Shown: positions 47,628 through 57,181 of the stretch, in pieces
Layout of the letters: each line of letters starts with the position of its first letter
Position numbering within the stretch: the first letter of the stretch is position 1
Assembly (NCBI RefSeq): GCF_900109525.1
Contig: NZ_FOAN01000004.1
Span: forward strand, 62,001-126,000
Direction: 5' to 3'
Length of the DNA stretch: 64,000 bases
Source: Allobosea lupini
GTDB taxonomy: Bacteria > Pseudomonadota > Alphaproteobacteria > Rhizobiales > Beijerinckiaceae
Notes under the pieces: generated by a model
The model's input: the letters and a program-made list of their open reading frames with translations, nothing else
Told to the model about the DNA's origin: nothing
Databases searched by the model: none
Position numbers and translations under genes: made by a program

Positions 47628-47915
47628 TCAATCGTCCCAGGGCGAAGCGTTCTTGCAGCGGTAGCCGACGAAGCATTGCGGCGTGTCGCGGGCCGGCACC
47701 CAGGCCGGAAAAACCGTCTCGTCGAACTGACAGAAGCTGCGGTCGCGCACGAAGCGGTCGTAGGTATAGCCGCCGGTGCCGAGCACAATAGCGCCATTGG
47801 CGAGGACGCTCTGTCGGTTGGCTGCACAACTCAGCGTCGGCGATTGGGGCCGCCCCTGCGCCTGCGCCGCTCCAGCGAGACCAAGGACGAGAAGAGCAAT
47901 CAGGGTCCGGGTCAT
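47628..47915 (-). CDS. Small exported hypothetical protein
   Basis: 95 aa from ATG 47915. Signal peptide MTRTLIALLVLGLAGAAQAQ, then about 75 residues with four Cys (LSCAANR, FCQFD, QCFVGYRCKN) that could form two disulfides. No family recognised. Convergent with recR and divergent from dapD. Confidence 0.65.
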   Translation of the reverse strand: MTRTLIALLVLGLAGAAQAQGRPQSPTLSCAANRQSVLANGAIVLGTGGYTYDRFVRDRSFCQFDETVFPAWVPARDTPQCFVGYRCKNASPWDD

Positions 47916-48020
47916 CGTCCGCCTCCACAGCGTTAAGCCTGTTTGCATTGTAGCATGGATGAATTGCCCGCGGCCCCGCTTTGCCTTGACGTCGCCGCGG
48001 GCTTCCGCCATCGCTCACCC

Positions 48021-48113
48021 CGTCACGCCCGGGCCCGTCCCGAGCCGCCACGTCTTCCCCTTTTCATCCGCGCCCGCAAGGCGTGGATGGTCGGCACAAG
48101 GCCGGCCATGACG
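48021..48113. repeat. Decayed intergenic inverted repeat
   Basis: Left arm starting CGTCACGCCCGGGCCCGTCC and right arm ending ACAAGGCCGGCCATGACG are imperfect inverted copies of one another. The type resembles the CGTCATGGCCGGNCTTGTNCCGGCCATCCACG repeats common in Hyphomicrobiales. It occupies the dapD leader and ends 15 bp before the dapD start. Confidence 0.5.
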
Positions 48114-48128
48114 AGAGAGAGCCGCTCC

Positions 48129-48971
<843 letters not shown>

Positions 48972-48990
48972 GGATGGCGGGGCGGAGCCG

Positions 48991-49584
48991 ATGAAGACGC
49001 TTCTGAGCGCCGCTTTCCTCTCACTATTCTCGCTGGCATCGACAACTGCGCAGGCCGAACCGGTCGCGTTGACGCTGAAGCTCGTCGACGAAGCCGGCAA
49101 GCCGCTGGCCGGCCTCGGCGTGCGCGTCGCGATCGGCTCCGACGCCGAGATCAGCGCGCCCGGTGCAGGGCAGCAGCTCGCCACCGATGCGGGCGGCGTC
49201 ATCCGCATGCGGGCCGAGGCGACGATCGATCGCCGCAGCGTCTCCTCGACCGGCATCTACACGCGTCACCCGGCCGAGCATCTCCTCGTCGGGGTCGAGC
49301 TCGACCTGATCGGCCGGCGCGCGCTCTACAGGGTCAGGCTCGACCAGACCAAGGCCGGCACGGTCGGCCAGATCAACGCCTTCCTGGCCAGTGCAGGCGG
49401 GCGCTTCGACCTGCCGCTGGCTTTCCATGCCGACACGCAGAGCTGGAGCCTGCCCGACGATCCCGCGGGCCTGCGCCTCACCGGCATCGGCGCCGAACTC
49501 GAGGCGCAAAGCATGACAGGTTCGGCCGAGACCGGCCGCGCCATCGCCCTCACCATCGCCAAGCAGAGCTTCAAGCGGCGGTGA
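48991..49584 (+). CDS. Exported hypothetical protein
   Basis: 197 aa. Signal peptide MKTLLSAAFLSLFSLASTTA with cleavage near AQA. The mature part is beta-rich (ALTLKLVDEAGKPLAGLGVRV resembles a transthyretin/carboxypeptidase-regulatory-like start), no Cys. Function unknown. 19 nt after dapD, with GGAG about 5 nt before its start. Confidence 0.65.
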   Translation: MKTLLSAAFLSLFSLASTTAQAEPVALTLKLVDEAGKPLAGLGVRVAIGSDAEISAPGAGQQLATDAGGVIRMRAEATIDRRSVSSTGIYTRHPAEHLLVGVELDLIGRRALYRVRLDQTKAGTVGQINAFLASAGGRFDLPLAFHADTQSWSLPDDPAGLRLTGIGAELEAQSMTGSAETGRAIALTIAKQSFKRR

Positions 49585-49593
49585 GCAGAAGCC

Positions 49594-50148
49594 TCAGACG
49601 CCCGGCAGCGGATTCGGCGTCGGCTCGGTCGAACCGGTCGCCAGCTCCTGCCGCTGCGCAGCCGGCGAGGCGGCAAGCGCATCGCGCAGGGCCTGCTCCT
49701 GCGAATGGTCGAGCGAGGTCTTGAGCACGACGCCGCCGGTGCCCTTGATCGCCTCGAGCACCTTGTCGCCGGTCATCTTCTGGATCAGCACGAAGAGCGC
49801 GGCATTGCCCGGCTGCAGATTGGCGGCAAGCTCCTTCATGAAGCCGTCATTGACGCCGTAATCGGTCAGCGCCCCGCCGAGCGCACCGGAAGCCGCGCCG
49901 ATCGCCGCGCCGAAGATCGGCATCAGGAAGATCGCGCCGATCAGCAGGCCCCAGAAGCCGCCGGAAGCCGCTCCGAGCGCGGTGGTATTGAGCAACTGGT
50001 TGAGCTTGACCTTGCCGTCCTCGTGCATCACCGCGATCGCGGCGTCGCTGATCTGGATCAGGTATTCCTTCTGCAGGCCGAAGAGCTTCTGCCGCATTTC
50101 CTCGGCCCTGGCTTCGGTCGGGTAGACGATGACGACGAGATCGGACAT
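49594..50148 (-). CDS. DUF1269-family membrane protein with glycine-zipper segment
   Basis: 184 aa from ATG 50148, with AGGAG about 7 nt upstream. DLVVIVYPTEARAEEMRQKL and DAAIAVMHEDGKVKLNQLLN are DUF1269 motifs. The centre is Gly/Ala-rich and hydrophobic (GGFWGLLIGAIFLMPIFGAA, GAASGALGGALTDYG), probably a membrane-inserting hairpin. Function unknown; family members are often stress-associated. Confidence 0.82.
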   Translation of the reverse strand: MSDLVVIVYPTEARAEEMRQKLFGLQKEYLIQISDAAIAVMHEDGKVKLNQLLNTTALGAASGGFWGLLIGAIFLMPIFGAAIGAASGALGGALTDYGVNDGFMKELAANLQPGNAALFVLIQKMTGDKVLEAIKGTGGVVLKTSLDHSQEQALRDALAASPAAQRQELATGSTEPTPNPLPGV

Positions 50149-50233
50149 GGCGCACTCCTCTGACGCGACGAGACAAGCTGCCGCCGCTCTGTGACGGGCT
50201 TGCGGCAAACGCGCGACGAATGCGGGCGTTCCG

Positions 50234-51727
50234 CTACTCGCCCGCCACCTCCTTCGCAGCCGCGAGGGCAGAACCCCGCAGCGGCAGCTCCTTCATGCGT
50301 AGCAGGAAGATGAGCGCGAATGCGAATCCGGCGAAGGTCGCGGCGAAAACGTACTGGAAAAGGCGGATCATCGTCTCGCGATCGACCGCTCCGGCCTTGA
50401 GCGTCTCGGCCGAAAGGCCGGCACCGCTCGCGCCGATGCCCCCCAGCACGATCGCGCCGAAGATCGCGACGATCAGCGCTCCGCCGATCTGGCGGAAGAA
50501 GTTCGCAGTCCCGGTCGCGGTGCCGAGCTGGTGCGGAGCGACGGCGTTCTGAATCGAGACCGTGGCGACCGGCAGCAGCGTGCCGAAGCAGATGCTGATC
50601 AGGCCGAGCAACAGGGAAAAGGGTATCAGCGGCAGGCGGCCGGCGGTTGCGATCAGGATCGCGGTGCCGACGAGCGCCAGCGCAAGCCCGATCACCGGCA
50701 CGCGCTTGTAGTGATTGAGCCGCGTCATCGCCCGCCCGGACGCCGTGGCGCCAAGCACCGTGCCGCAGGTCAGGGGAAGCAGGCCCATGCCGGAATTGGC
50801 TGCCGAGAGCCCGGCGACGGTCTCGAAGTAGAGCGGCAGATAGATGGTCAGGCCGATGAACGTGCCCATGCCGAAGCCGGCGGCGATGGTGCCGTCGCGA
50901 ACCACGGGGTTGGCGAGCAGCGCCAGCGGGATGAGCGGCTCGGCAGCGGTGCGCAGGCGCCAGGCGAAGCAAAGCCAGAGCAGGACCGAACCGGCGACCA
51001 GCCCGAGAATCGGGGGCGAGCCCCACGGATAATGCGTACCGCCCCAGGACAGCGCCAGCAGCAAGGTCATCGTCGCGCTGGTCATCAAGAGCGCGCCGAG
51101 CACGTCGAGCTTGTGCGGCCGCTCATGCCGCGGCAGGCGTTTCAGCGCGGTATGCGTCATCCAGTAGGCGCCGAGACCCAGTGGCAGGTTGATCCAGAAG
51201 ATCACCGACCAATGCAGCGCCTCCGAGATCACCCCGCCAAGCACCGGGCCGAGCAGCGAGGACGAGAAGAACACGCTGGCGATGTAGACCTGGTACTTGC
51301 CGCGCTCCTTGGGCGGGACCATGTCGGCGATGATGGTCTGCGCCATGGCGATCAGTCCGCCGCCGCCGAGCCCCTGCACGAACCGCGCGACCACCAGCAG
51401 CCAGAGCGACGGCGCGAGCGCGCAGGCGAGAGAGCCGAGTACGAAGATGGCGATTCCGCCAAGCAAGGTGACACGGCGTCCATGGATGTCGGCAAACTTG
51501 CCGTAGAGCGGCGTTACCGCGGTCGAGGCGAGCAGATAGGAGGTCACGATCCAGGGCAGGTGGGCGACGTCTCCGAGCTCGCGGCCGATCGTCGGCATCG
51601 CGGTCGCGACGATGGTCTGGTCGAGCGCCGCCAGGAACATGGCGAGCATGATTCCAATCAGGATCGACCGAATGTCGGCATGAGAAAGCGCCGCCTGCGT
51701 CGGCGGCGTCTCGACCCGCTTGTCCAT
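50234..51727 (-). CDS. MFS multidrug exporter, DHA2 (EmrB/QacA) family
   Basis: 497 aa, about 14 helices. FLAALDQTIVATAMPTIGRE holds the helix-1 motif of the DHA2 family (LDxTIVxVALP), LYGKFADIHGRRVTLL is motif A, and FVQGLGGGGLIAMAQTII is motif B. A proton-driven drug or solvent efflux pump is likely. No membrane-fusion partner or adjacent regulator is seen. Start at 51727 chosen for the conserved N-terminus. Confidence 0.88.
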   Translation of the reverse strand: MDKRVETPPTQAALSHADIRSILIGIMLAMFLAALDQTIVATAMPTIGRELGDVAHLPWIVTSYLLASTAVTPLYGKFADIHGRRVTLLGGIAIFVLGSLACALAPSLWLLVVARFVQGLGGGGLIAMAQTIIADMVPPKERGKYQVYIASVFFSSSLLGPVLGGVISEALHWSVIFWINLPLGLGAYWMTHTALKRLPRHERPHKLDVLGALLMTSATMTLLLALSWGGTHYPWGSPPILGLVAGSVLLWLCFAWRLRTAAEPLIPLALLANPVVRDGTIAAGFGMGTFIGLTIYLPLYFETVAGLSAANSGMGLLPLTCGTVLGATASGRAMTRLNHYKRVPVIGLALALVGTAILIATAGRLPLIPFSLLLGLISICFGTLLPVATVSIQNAVAPHQLGTATGTANFFRQIGGALIVAIFGAIVLGGIGASGAGLSAETLKAGAVDRETMIRLFQYVFAATFAGFAFALIFLLRMKELPLRGSALAAAKEVAGE

Positions 51728-51888
51728 CGGCACCTGTCCGTCCTGTGCTTGGGGAATGCCCGAGGATAAGGCTCGGCTTGGCCATGCGCCAGAGTCGGGG
51801 ACGCAAGGCCGCCGCGAAGTGGGTGCAGCCCTGGATTGGCGCGAGCCGCAGGCTGCGGCTAGCATGGCGCCTTCCGCTGCGAGGGACC

Positions 51889-52266
51889 ATGCGCGCGCAT
51901 CTGCTCCTTGTCCTGCTGCCGATGCTGCCGACCGCGGCCACGGCGCTCGAGCTGACCGGCCGCTATGGCTATGCCGGCGAATGGGCGCTGACGGCGACAC
52001 TCGCCGAGGCGGAGCCTTCCGCCTCCAAGCGCAAGCGCGATTTCGCCGGCCCGGTCAAACTGAAGCATCTCGCCTTGTGCGGGCCGGGTGAGGTCGCCGA
52101 GAAAACCGGCACCCTCAACCTGCGGCGCGATGGCCGGCGCTATGCCGCGATGCTGGCGATCGGCGAAGAGAATTGCGCGGTGACCGGCACCCTGACCGAG
52201 GACGGCGTCGCCTTCGCCGATTGCGGCAAGGCCGGAAAGATTCCGCTCAGGCTCTGGCTGAAATGA
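51889..52266 (+). CDS. Exported hypothetical protein
   Basis: 125 aa. Signal peptide (LLLVLLPMLPTAATA), mature protein with repeated beta strands and three Cys. LTGRYGYAGEWALTATL opens the mature domain. No family recognised. Divergent from the DHA2 transporter, 161 bp apart. Its stop overlaps the start of the next gene (ATGA), so the two form an operon. Confidence 0.65.
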   Translation: MRAHLLLVLLPMLPTAATALELTGRYGYAGEWALTATLAEAEPSASKRKRDFAGPVKLKHLALCGPGEVAEKTGTLNLRRDGRRYAAMLAIGEENCAVTGTLTEDGVAFADCGKAGKIPLRLWLK

Positions 52267-52763
52267 TGCTTTCGCGCTTTCCGGCTGCCCTCCTCGCCAC
52301 CCTCATCTGCAACGCCGCCCGAGCCGATACGCGTCCTTCGCTGTGCCAGGCTAGCGAGGTCGCGATCTTCTCCTGCGCGATCGGCAGCAAGATCGCCTCG
52401 CTCTGCGCTTCCCCAGACCTCGGCCCGAGCCAGGGCAGCCTCGCCTATCGCTTCGGCCGCAAGGGCGCGATCGAGCTGATCCATCCGGAGGCGCCCATGC
52501 CGCCGGACCAGGCCTTCAACACCGCGGTCGTCGGCGATGCCGGATTCGCCGGCGACATCGTCCGCTTCAGCCGCGGCGAGACCCGCTACACGCTCTACTC
52601 GATCATCGTCAGGGGCCAGGGTGACCGCGACGGCATCCTCGTCTCCAGAGCCGGCCGCAAGCTCGCCGACCTCAAATGCAAGGATTTCGCGCTCGGGACG
52701 GACGCCTGGAAGCTGCTCTACCGCGCCAAGCTGCCCCAGGCGGAGCCGGCCTCGCTCGACTAG
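52263..52763 (+). CDS. Exported hypothetical protein, Cys-containing
   Basis: 166 aa. Signal peptide (FPAALLATLICNAARA), then LCQASEVAIFSCAIGSKIASLC, which resembles small periplasmic proteins with N-terminal disulfides, and a later DLKCKDF. No function can be given. Coupled to the preceding exported protein by ATGA. Confidence 0.65.
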   Translation: MMLSRFPAALLATLICNAARADTRPSLCQASEVAIFSCAIGSKIASLCASPDLGPSQGSLAYRFGRKGAIELIHPEAPMPPDQAFNTAVVGDAGFAGDIVRFSRGETRYTLYSIIVRGQGDRDGILVSRAGRKLADLKCKDFALGTDAWKLLYRAKLPQAEPASLD

Positions 52764-52815
52764 ATCAATTCCGCAATTCTTCGAATCGCAAAATTGCTCC
52801 AAGTCCTTGTTTTAT

Positions 52816-52861
52816 AGCATTTTCTTCATGCGAGCCGATGTCCACTTCGCTCGAAAATGCT
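52816..52861. repeat. Intergenic palindromic repeat
   Basis: Arms AGCATTTTCTTCATGCGA and TCGCTCGAAAATGCT enclose GCCGATGTCCACT. It resembles the AGCATTTTCGAGCGAAGTGG repeats seen in many Hyphomicrobiales. It abuts the stop codon of the HxlR gene and could end its transcript. Confidence 0.65.
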
Positions 52862-53332
52862 CTAGGATGGAGAGCGCTGCTTTTCCGACTCCGGCACCTT
52901 CAGGATCACCGCGCCATCGGCATCGATCGGGCGGCCATCGTCGGTCTGCACGGTCAGGGTGACCTTGCGGCCGCTGTCGCGCTCGATCAGCGAGGAGTGG
53001 CGCTCGCCGGGCCCGAACAGATGCTGCTCGCCCCATTGCCGAAGCGCCACCATCACCGGGAAGAGATCACGGCCCTTGGCAGTCAGCCGGTATTCCTGGC
53101 GCGCGCCTCCAGCCGCAGCCGGGACGGCTTCGAGGATGCCGCGGGCCGTCAGCGTGCGCAGCCGCTCGGACAGGATGTTGCGGGCGATGCCGAGGCTCTT
53201 CTGGAACTCGCCGAAGCGGGTCATGCCGTCGAAGGCGTCGCGCACGATCAGCAGCGACCACCAGTCGCCGATCGCATCCAGCGCCCGGGCGCTCGGGCAA
53301 TAATCGCTGACCAGGCTGCGGCGCTTCACCAT
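52862..53332 (-). CDS. HxlR-family transcriptional regulator
   Basis: 156 aa. Starts with the N-terminal Cys typical of the family (SDYCPSARALDAIGDWWSLL), then the winged helix IARNILSERLRTLTARGILE and GARQEYRLTAKGRDLFPV. A longer C-terminal tail (about 40 aa) than usual. Cys12 could be a redox or electrophile sensor. Divergent from an MFS gene across 114 bp containing a perfect palindrome, so it probably controls that exporter and itself. Confidence 0.9.
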   Translation of the reverse strand: MVKRRSLVSDYCPSARALDAIGDWWSLLIVRDAFDGMTRFGEFQKSLGIARNILSERLRTLTARGILEAVPAAAGGARQEYRLTAKGRDLFPVMVALRQWGEQHLFGPGERHSSLIERDSGRKVTLTVQTDDGRPIDADGAVILKVPESEKQRSPS

Positions 53333-53407
53333 CGCTGCGCTGCTCTCCTCAAAAGCTTCGTGATCGACCTTTCAGTTGCAAGATAAAACCGATACCGCTA
53401 CACCACA

Positions 53408-53430
53408 ATAAGTTTCATTATGAAACTTAT
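53408..53430. promoter_or_regulatory. Perfect 23-bp palindrome, candidate HxlR operator
   Basis: ATAAGTTTCAT-T-ATGAAACTTAT, exact symmetry and AT-rich. A candidate promoter for the MFS gene, TTGCAA (53376-53381) with 17-bp spacer to TACACC (53399-53404), places initiation inside the palindrome; the reverse strand has TTGTGG with 17 bp to TATCTT. Confidence 0.75.
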
Positions 53431-53446
53431 CTAGCGGAGCTTCGCC

Positions 53447-54724
53447 ATGCGACTGGACCTTGAGGCGGCGCCGGCCGGCGCCGCGAGCGTTGACGCACGC
53501 CCATCGCCTCCCCCTCCGACAGCACCGCTTTCCGCCGGCATGATCCTGCTCTTTGCAGTGGCGAGCGGGCTCGCCGTCGCCAACGTCTATTTCGCGCAGC
53601 CGCTGCTCGACATTATCGCCGATGATCTCGGGCTCTCGCGGGCCACGGTCGGCCTGGTCATCGGAGCGACGCAGCTCGGCTACGGGCTCGGGCTGATCCT
53701 GCTGGTGCCGCTCGGCGACCTCCTCGACCGCCGCAAGCTCGTCGTGCTGCAATCGCTGCTTTCGGTCGCAGCACTGATCTGCGTCGCGTTCTCCGTCTCG
53801 GGCGCGATGCTGCTGGCGGCGATGGCGGCGATGGGCTTCCTCGCCGTCGTAACGCAGGCCTTCGTCGCCTATGCGGCGAGCCTGGCGAGGCCGGAAGAGC
53901 GCGGCCAGGTCGTCGGCTCGGTCACCAGCGGTATCGTGCTCGGCATCCTGCTGGCCCGCGCCATCGCCGGCGCGATGGCCGATCTCTCGGGCTGGCGAGC
54001 GGTCTATCTGCTGTCGGCGGGAGCGACGCTGGTCATCGCCATCGTCCTGTTCAGGGTCTTGCCAGCCGAAAGCAAGGCAGCGGCACAATTCTCCTATCCG
54101 CGCCTGATCGGCTCGCTCTTCACCCTGTTTCGCGACGAGAAGGTGCTGCGCATCCGGGCGGTGATCGGCATGCTGATCTTCGCCGACGTCACCACGCTGC
54201 TGACGCCCCTGGTATTGCCGCTCGCGGCCCCACCTTTCTCGCTGTCGCATACGGCGATCGGCCTGTTCGGCCTCGCCGGAGCTGCGGGTGCGCTGGGTGC
54301 GGCGCGGGCCGGCGCCTGGACCGATCGCGGCCATGGCCAGCGCCTCACCGGCATCGCGCTCGCGCTGATGCTCATCGCCTGGCTGCCAATCGGGCTTCTG
54401 CCGCAGTCGATCCTGTTCCTGATCGCCGGCGTGCTGATCCTCGATTTCGGCCTGCAGGCGGTGCACGTCACCAACCAGGCCATGATCTATCGCGTGCGGC
54501 CGGAGGCGCAGAGCCGGCTGACCGCCGGGTACATGGTGTTCTATTCGATCGGCAGCGCGCTGGGATCGTCGGGTTCGACGCTGGTCTATGCGCAAGCCGG
54601 CTGGACCGGCGTCAGCCTACTCGGTGCGGCGATCGCCGCGATCGCGCTGGCGTTCTGGGCTGCGACGCTGAAGGCGATGCCGAGCGAGGCAACACGTGCC
54701 GTCGCGACGAAACCTGCCGCCTGA
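53447..54724 (+). CDS. MFS transporter, DHA1 family
   Basis: 425 aa, 12 predicted helices. LLFAVASGLAVANVYFAQPL (YFAQPLLD motif), LVPLGDLLDRRKLVVL as motif A, VVGSVTSGIVLGILLARAIAG. Probably drug or metabolite efflux. Ribosome site GGAG 7 nt upstream of ATG 53447. Controlled, by inference, by the divergent HxlR regulator through the palindrome in front of it. Confidence 0.88.
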   Translation: MRLDLEAAPAGAASVDARPSPPPPTAPLSAGMILLFAVASGLAVANVYFAQPLLDIIADDLGLSRATVGLVIGATQLGYGLGLILLVPLGDLLDRRKLVVLQSLLSVAALICVAFSVSGAMLLAAMAAMGFLAVVTQAFVAYAASLARPEERGQVVGSVTSGIVLGILLARAIAGAMADLSGWRAVYLLSAGATLVIAIVLFRVLPAESKAAAQFSYPRLIGSLFTLFRDEKVLRIRAVIGMLIFADVTTLLTPLVLPLAAPPFSLSHTAIGLFGLAGAAGALGAARAGAWTDRGHGQRLTGIALALMLIAWLPIGLLPQSILFLIAGVLILDFGLQAVHVTNQAMIYRVRPEAQSRLTAGYMVFYSIGSALGSSGSTLVYAQAGWTGVSLLGAAIAAIALAFWAATLKAMPSEATRAVATKPAA

Positions 54725-54730
54725 CACGAT

Positions 54731-54760
54731 CAGGGCCGTTGCCTTGCGGCAACGGCCCTG
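54731..54760. terminator. Terminator-like hairpin
   Basis: Perfect 13-bp stem CAGGGCCGTTGCC / GGCAACGGCCCTG with TTGC loop, 6 bp after the MFS stop. No U-run follows, so termination would be weak or rho-assisted. Confidence 0.55.
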
Positions 54761-54782
54761 AGGCCCCCTCACAGAAGACCGG

Positions 54783-55075
54783 TCACTTCCGCTTGGCGGC
54801 GAGCGCCTGCAGGCCGGCATTGGCGCATTCCTCGTCGAGATGGCCGCCCGGGGCGCCGCCAACGCCGACCGCGGCGGTGACCTCGTCACCGGCCTTAACC
54901 GGCACGCCGCCGCCGAGCAGCAGGAAGCCGGGGATGTGGACGAGATTGCGGGCGCCAGCATTGTTGTCAGCGGCCCTCGGCCATGGCGCCATTGTTGTTC
55001 TTGGCCGAAACCGAGGTGAAGGCCTTGGCCCGGCTGGCGTCGATGGTGTGCGGGCCGGCGCGGTCGGCAAAGCGC
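54783..55075 (-). pseudogene. Broken heme-binding protein (GlcG/HbpS family) remnant
   Basis: The minus strand encodes two parts of one HbpS/GlcG-like domain in different frames. The first reads GPHTIDASRAKAFTSVSAKN then NNGAMAEGR and stops at 54967. The second reads NNAGARNLVHIPGFLLLGGG through GAPGGHLDEECANAGLQAL to the stop at 54783. Near 54971-54980 one extra base (or two missing) separates them: intact homologues read AMAERAANNAGARN without a break. The N-terminal 60-70 residues and any start codon are also missing, and the remnant abuts the histidine kinase stop. Either a decayed gene or, less likely, a sequencing error plus truncation. Confidence 0.8.
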
Positions 55076-55105
55076 GGACCTGGGCGACCTCGGGGCCGCG
55101 GCTCG

Positions 55106-56080
55106 CTAGCTTTCCGACAGCGCCGCGGTCGGCGCATCGAGCGAAAGGATGATGCCATCGGGCGCGAAATCGATCTTCGCGGTGCCGCCCAGATAGCTGC
55201 CGAGCACCTTCTCGATCATCTGCGAGCCGAAGCCGCGCCGCTGTGGAGCGGTCACCGGCGGCCCGCCGCTTTCCTGCCAGCGGAAATGGAACTCGCCGCC
55301 CTGGTTGCTCCAGGAGACGTCGACATGGCCGCCATCCTGCGAGAGCGCTCCGTATTTCACGGCATTGGTCCCAAGCTCGTGCAGGGCCAGCGCCATCGCC
55401 AGCGCGCATTTCGAGGAGAGCGTCACCGAGGGGCCGTCGACTGCGAGCCGCTCGCCGGAGCGATGCGGCGACAGCACGACTTCGACCAGTTGCCTGAGAT
55501 CGGCGCCGTGGCGGCTCGCCATCATCAGCACGTCCTGCGCCGCCGCCAGCGCCTGCAAACGGTCGGAGACGCGGCGCTTGACCATGTCCAGCGGCTCGTT
55601 GGAGCCGCGCATCGACTGGTTGACGATGCCGGAGACCATGGCGAGCAGGTTCTTGATGCGATGGTTCAACTCGCCGGCGAGCAGGCGATAGCGCTCCTCA
55701 CCCGCATGCATTTGCGTGATGTCGCGCGAAACCGAGAGGATCGCTTCGGGCTTGCCGTCCGGCCCGACGATCGGCGAGACCTGAACGTCCCAATAGCGCG
55801 GATTGCCCGCAGCAGTATCGGCCGGGCCCTGGAAGCGGTAGCTGCGGCCTGCCCGCGCCGCGGCGAGCGCCGCCTCAGCATCGGCATGACCGTCTCCCTG
55901 CCAGAACTGAACCCAGGGACAGCCCCGAATCTTCTCGAAATCCTGGACTTCCATCACGCGTTGGCCGCCCTCGCTCATGAATTCGAGCGTGCCGTCGAGG
56001 CCGATGACCTTGATGCAGTCGTCCGACGCGGACAGCACGGCACTCAGGAAACGGGCATCCTTGTTGAGCTGTGTCGGCAC
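55106..56080 (-). CDS. HWE-family sensor histidine kinase with PAS domain
   Basis: About 324 aa from GTG 56080. A PAS domain (AVLSASDDCIKVIGLDGTLE through ILSVSRDITQMH) is followed by the HWE kinase core: phospho-acceptor His140 in GELNHRIKNLLAMV, N-box HELGTNAVKYGALS, and WQE in the G1 region (FHFRWQESGGP). No membrane segment, so cytoplasmic; the input signal may be light or redox if a flavin binds, but no LOV-type Cys motif is seen. No response regulator nearby. An upstream ATG at 56176 is possible but adds unconserved sequence. Confidence 0.87.
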   Translation of the reverse strand: MPTQLNKDARFLSAVLSASDDCIKVIGLDGTLEFMSEGGQRVMEVQDFEKIRGCPWVQFWQGDGHADAEAALAAARAGRSYRFQGPADTAAGNPRYWDVQVSPIVGPDGKPEAILSVSRDITQMHAGEERYRLLAGELNHRIKNLLAMVSGIVNQSMRGSNEPLDMVKRRVSDRLQALAAAQDVLMMASRHGADLRQLVEVVLSPHRSGERLAVDGPSVTLSSKCALAMALALHELGTNAVKYGALSQDGGHVDVSWSNQGGEFHFRWQESGGPPVTAPQRRGFGSQMIEKVLGSYLGGTAKIDFAPDGIILSLDAPTAALSES

Positions 56081-56277
56081 AAGCGGGCTTTCGAGTCGGG
56101 ATGAAGACGCTACAATTCGACCGCTAGCGCAGTGCCTGTCAAACGCCCATGTCTTTTGACATGCGCCCGGAGTCATGGCGGCGTCGAGTCCGCAGAAACC
56201 CTTAGCCGCCGAACCATGAGCGGTTGACGCTGTCGGGCAGCCCGGTCAGCTTGGCGCCACGTCACGAGGAGCCCGAC

Positions 56278-57081
56278 ATGGAGAGCATCACGCCACGCCA
56301 GCGCGAGATCGTGGCGCTGGCCCGGGCTCAGGGGCGGGTCAATGTCGAGGATCTCGCGGCGCGCTACGAGGTCAGCGCCCAGACCATCCGCAAGGACCTC
56401 AACCAGCTCTGCGACCAGCGCATCATGTCGCGCGTGCATGGCGGGGCCTTGGTCGCGTCCGGGGTCGAGAACCTCGCCTATGAGGCGCGCCGCTTCATCG
56501 CCCGCGAGGAGAAGGCGGCGATCGGCCAGGCCGCGGCGGCGCTGATCCCGAACGACGCCTCGTTGTTCATCAATATCGGCACGACGACCGAGGAGGTGGC
56601 GCGCGCGCTCTCCGACCATCACGGCCTGCTCGTCATCACCAACAACCTGCATGTCGCGACGCTGCTCTACCCGCACCAGAACATCGAGGTGATCGTCGCC
56701 GGCGGACCGGTCCGGCGCTCCGATGGCGGCGTGATCGGCGCCGCCGCCGTCGACCTCATACGCCAGTTCAAGGTCGACTATGCCGTGATCGGCACCTCCG
56801 CCATCGACGAGGAGGGGGCGCTGCTCGATTTCGACTATCGCGAGGTGCGCGTCTCGCAAGCGATCATCGAGAACGCCCGGCAATGCCTGCTCGTCGCCGA
56901 CAGCACCAAGTTCGAGCGTTCCGCCCCGGTGCGTATCGGCCATCTGCGCGATGTCGACGTCTTCGTCACCGATCGGCTCGGCCCGCCGCCCTTGCGCGAG
57001 CTCTGCCGCAGCGAGGGCATCAGCGTGGTCGAAACCGAAACGCTGAATGGGGCAACCCTTCATGCCGAAAGTGAAAGCTAG
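56278..57081 (+). CDS. glpR: Glycerol operon repressor, DeoR family
   Basis: 267 aa. N-terminal helix-turn-helix (TPRQREIVALARAQGRVNVE, LAARYEVSAQTIRKDLNQL) and the DeoR sugar-phosphate domain (NDASLFINIGTTTEEVARAL, FKVDYAVIGTSAIDEEGALL, VADSTKFERSAPV). Presumed inducer is glycerol-3-phosphate. Start at 56278 with GAGGAG 6 nt upstream. It heads the glp operon, as in Rhizobium leguminosarum glpRDSTPQUVK. Confidence 0.93.
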   Translation: MESITPRQREIVALARAQGRVNVEDLAARYEVSAQTIRKDLNQLCDQRIMSRVHGGALVASGVENLAYEARRFIAREEKAAIGQAAAALIPNDASLFINIGTTTEEVARALSDHHGLLVITNNLHVATLLYPHQNIEVIVAGGPVRRSDGGVIGAAAVDLIRQFKVDYAVIGTSAIDEEGALLDFDYREVRVSQAIIENARQCLLVADSTKFERSAPVRIGHLRDVDVFVTDRLGPPPLRELCRSEGISVVETETLNGATLHAESES

Positions 57082-57138
57082 GATTTTCGCTTTCGCTTTC
57101 GTTTTCCCGTTGCACGCAAGAAAATCACGCTCTACCGT
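57067..57138 (+). promoter_or_regulatory. Candidate GlpR operators and glpD promoter
   Basis: GAAAGTGAAAGC (57067-57078) and GCTTTCGCTTTC (57089-57100) are inverted with one mismatch and continue as TTTCG repeats to 57106. TTTCG-type repeats are typical of DeoR/GlpR sites. A possible promoter follows, TTGCAC (57110-57115) with 17-bp spacer to TACCGT (57133-57138). The operator begins inside the last codons of glpR. Confidence 0.6.
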
Positions 57139-57181
57139 ACGTTGAAGAGGCACTCGCAGGAGTGCCTGCGGGAGGGATCGC

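Noticed and set aside
53372..54595. 407-codon minus-strand frame over the MFS gene
   Set aside because: Reversed membrane-protein codons produce a charged shadow; the plus strand gives a standard 12-helix transporter.
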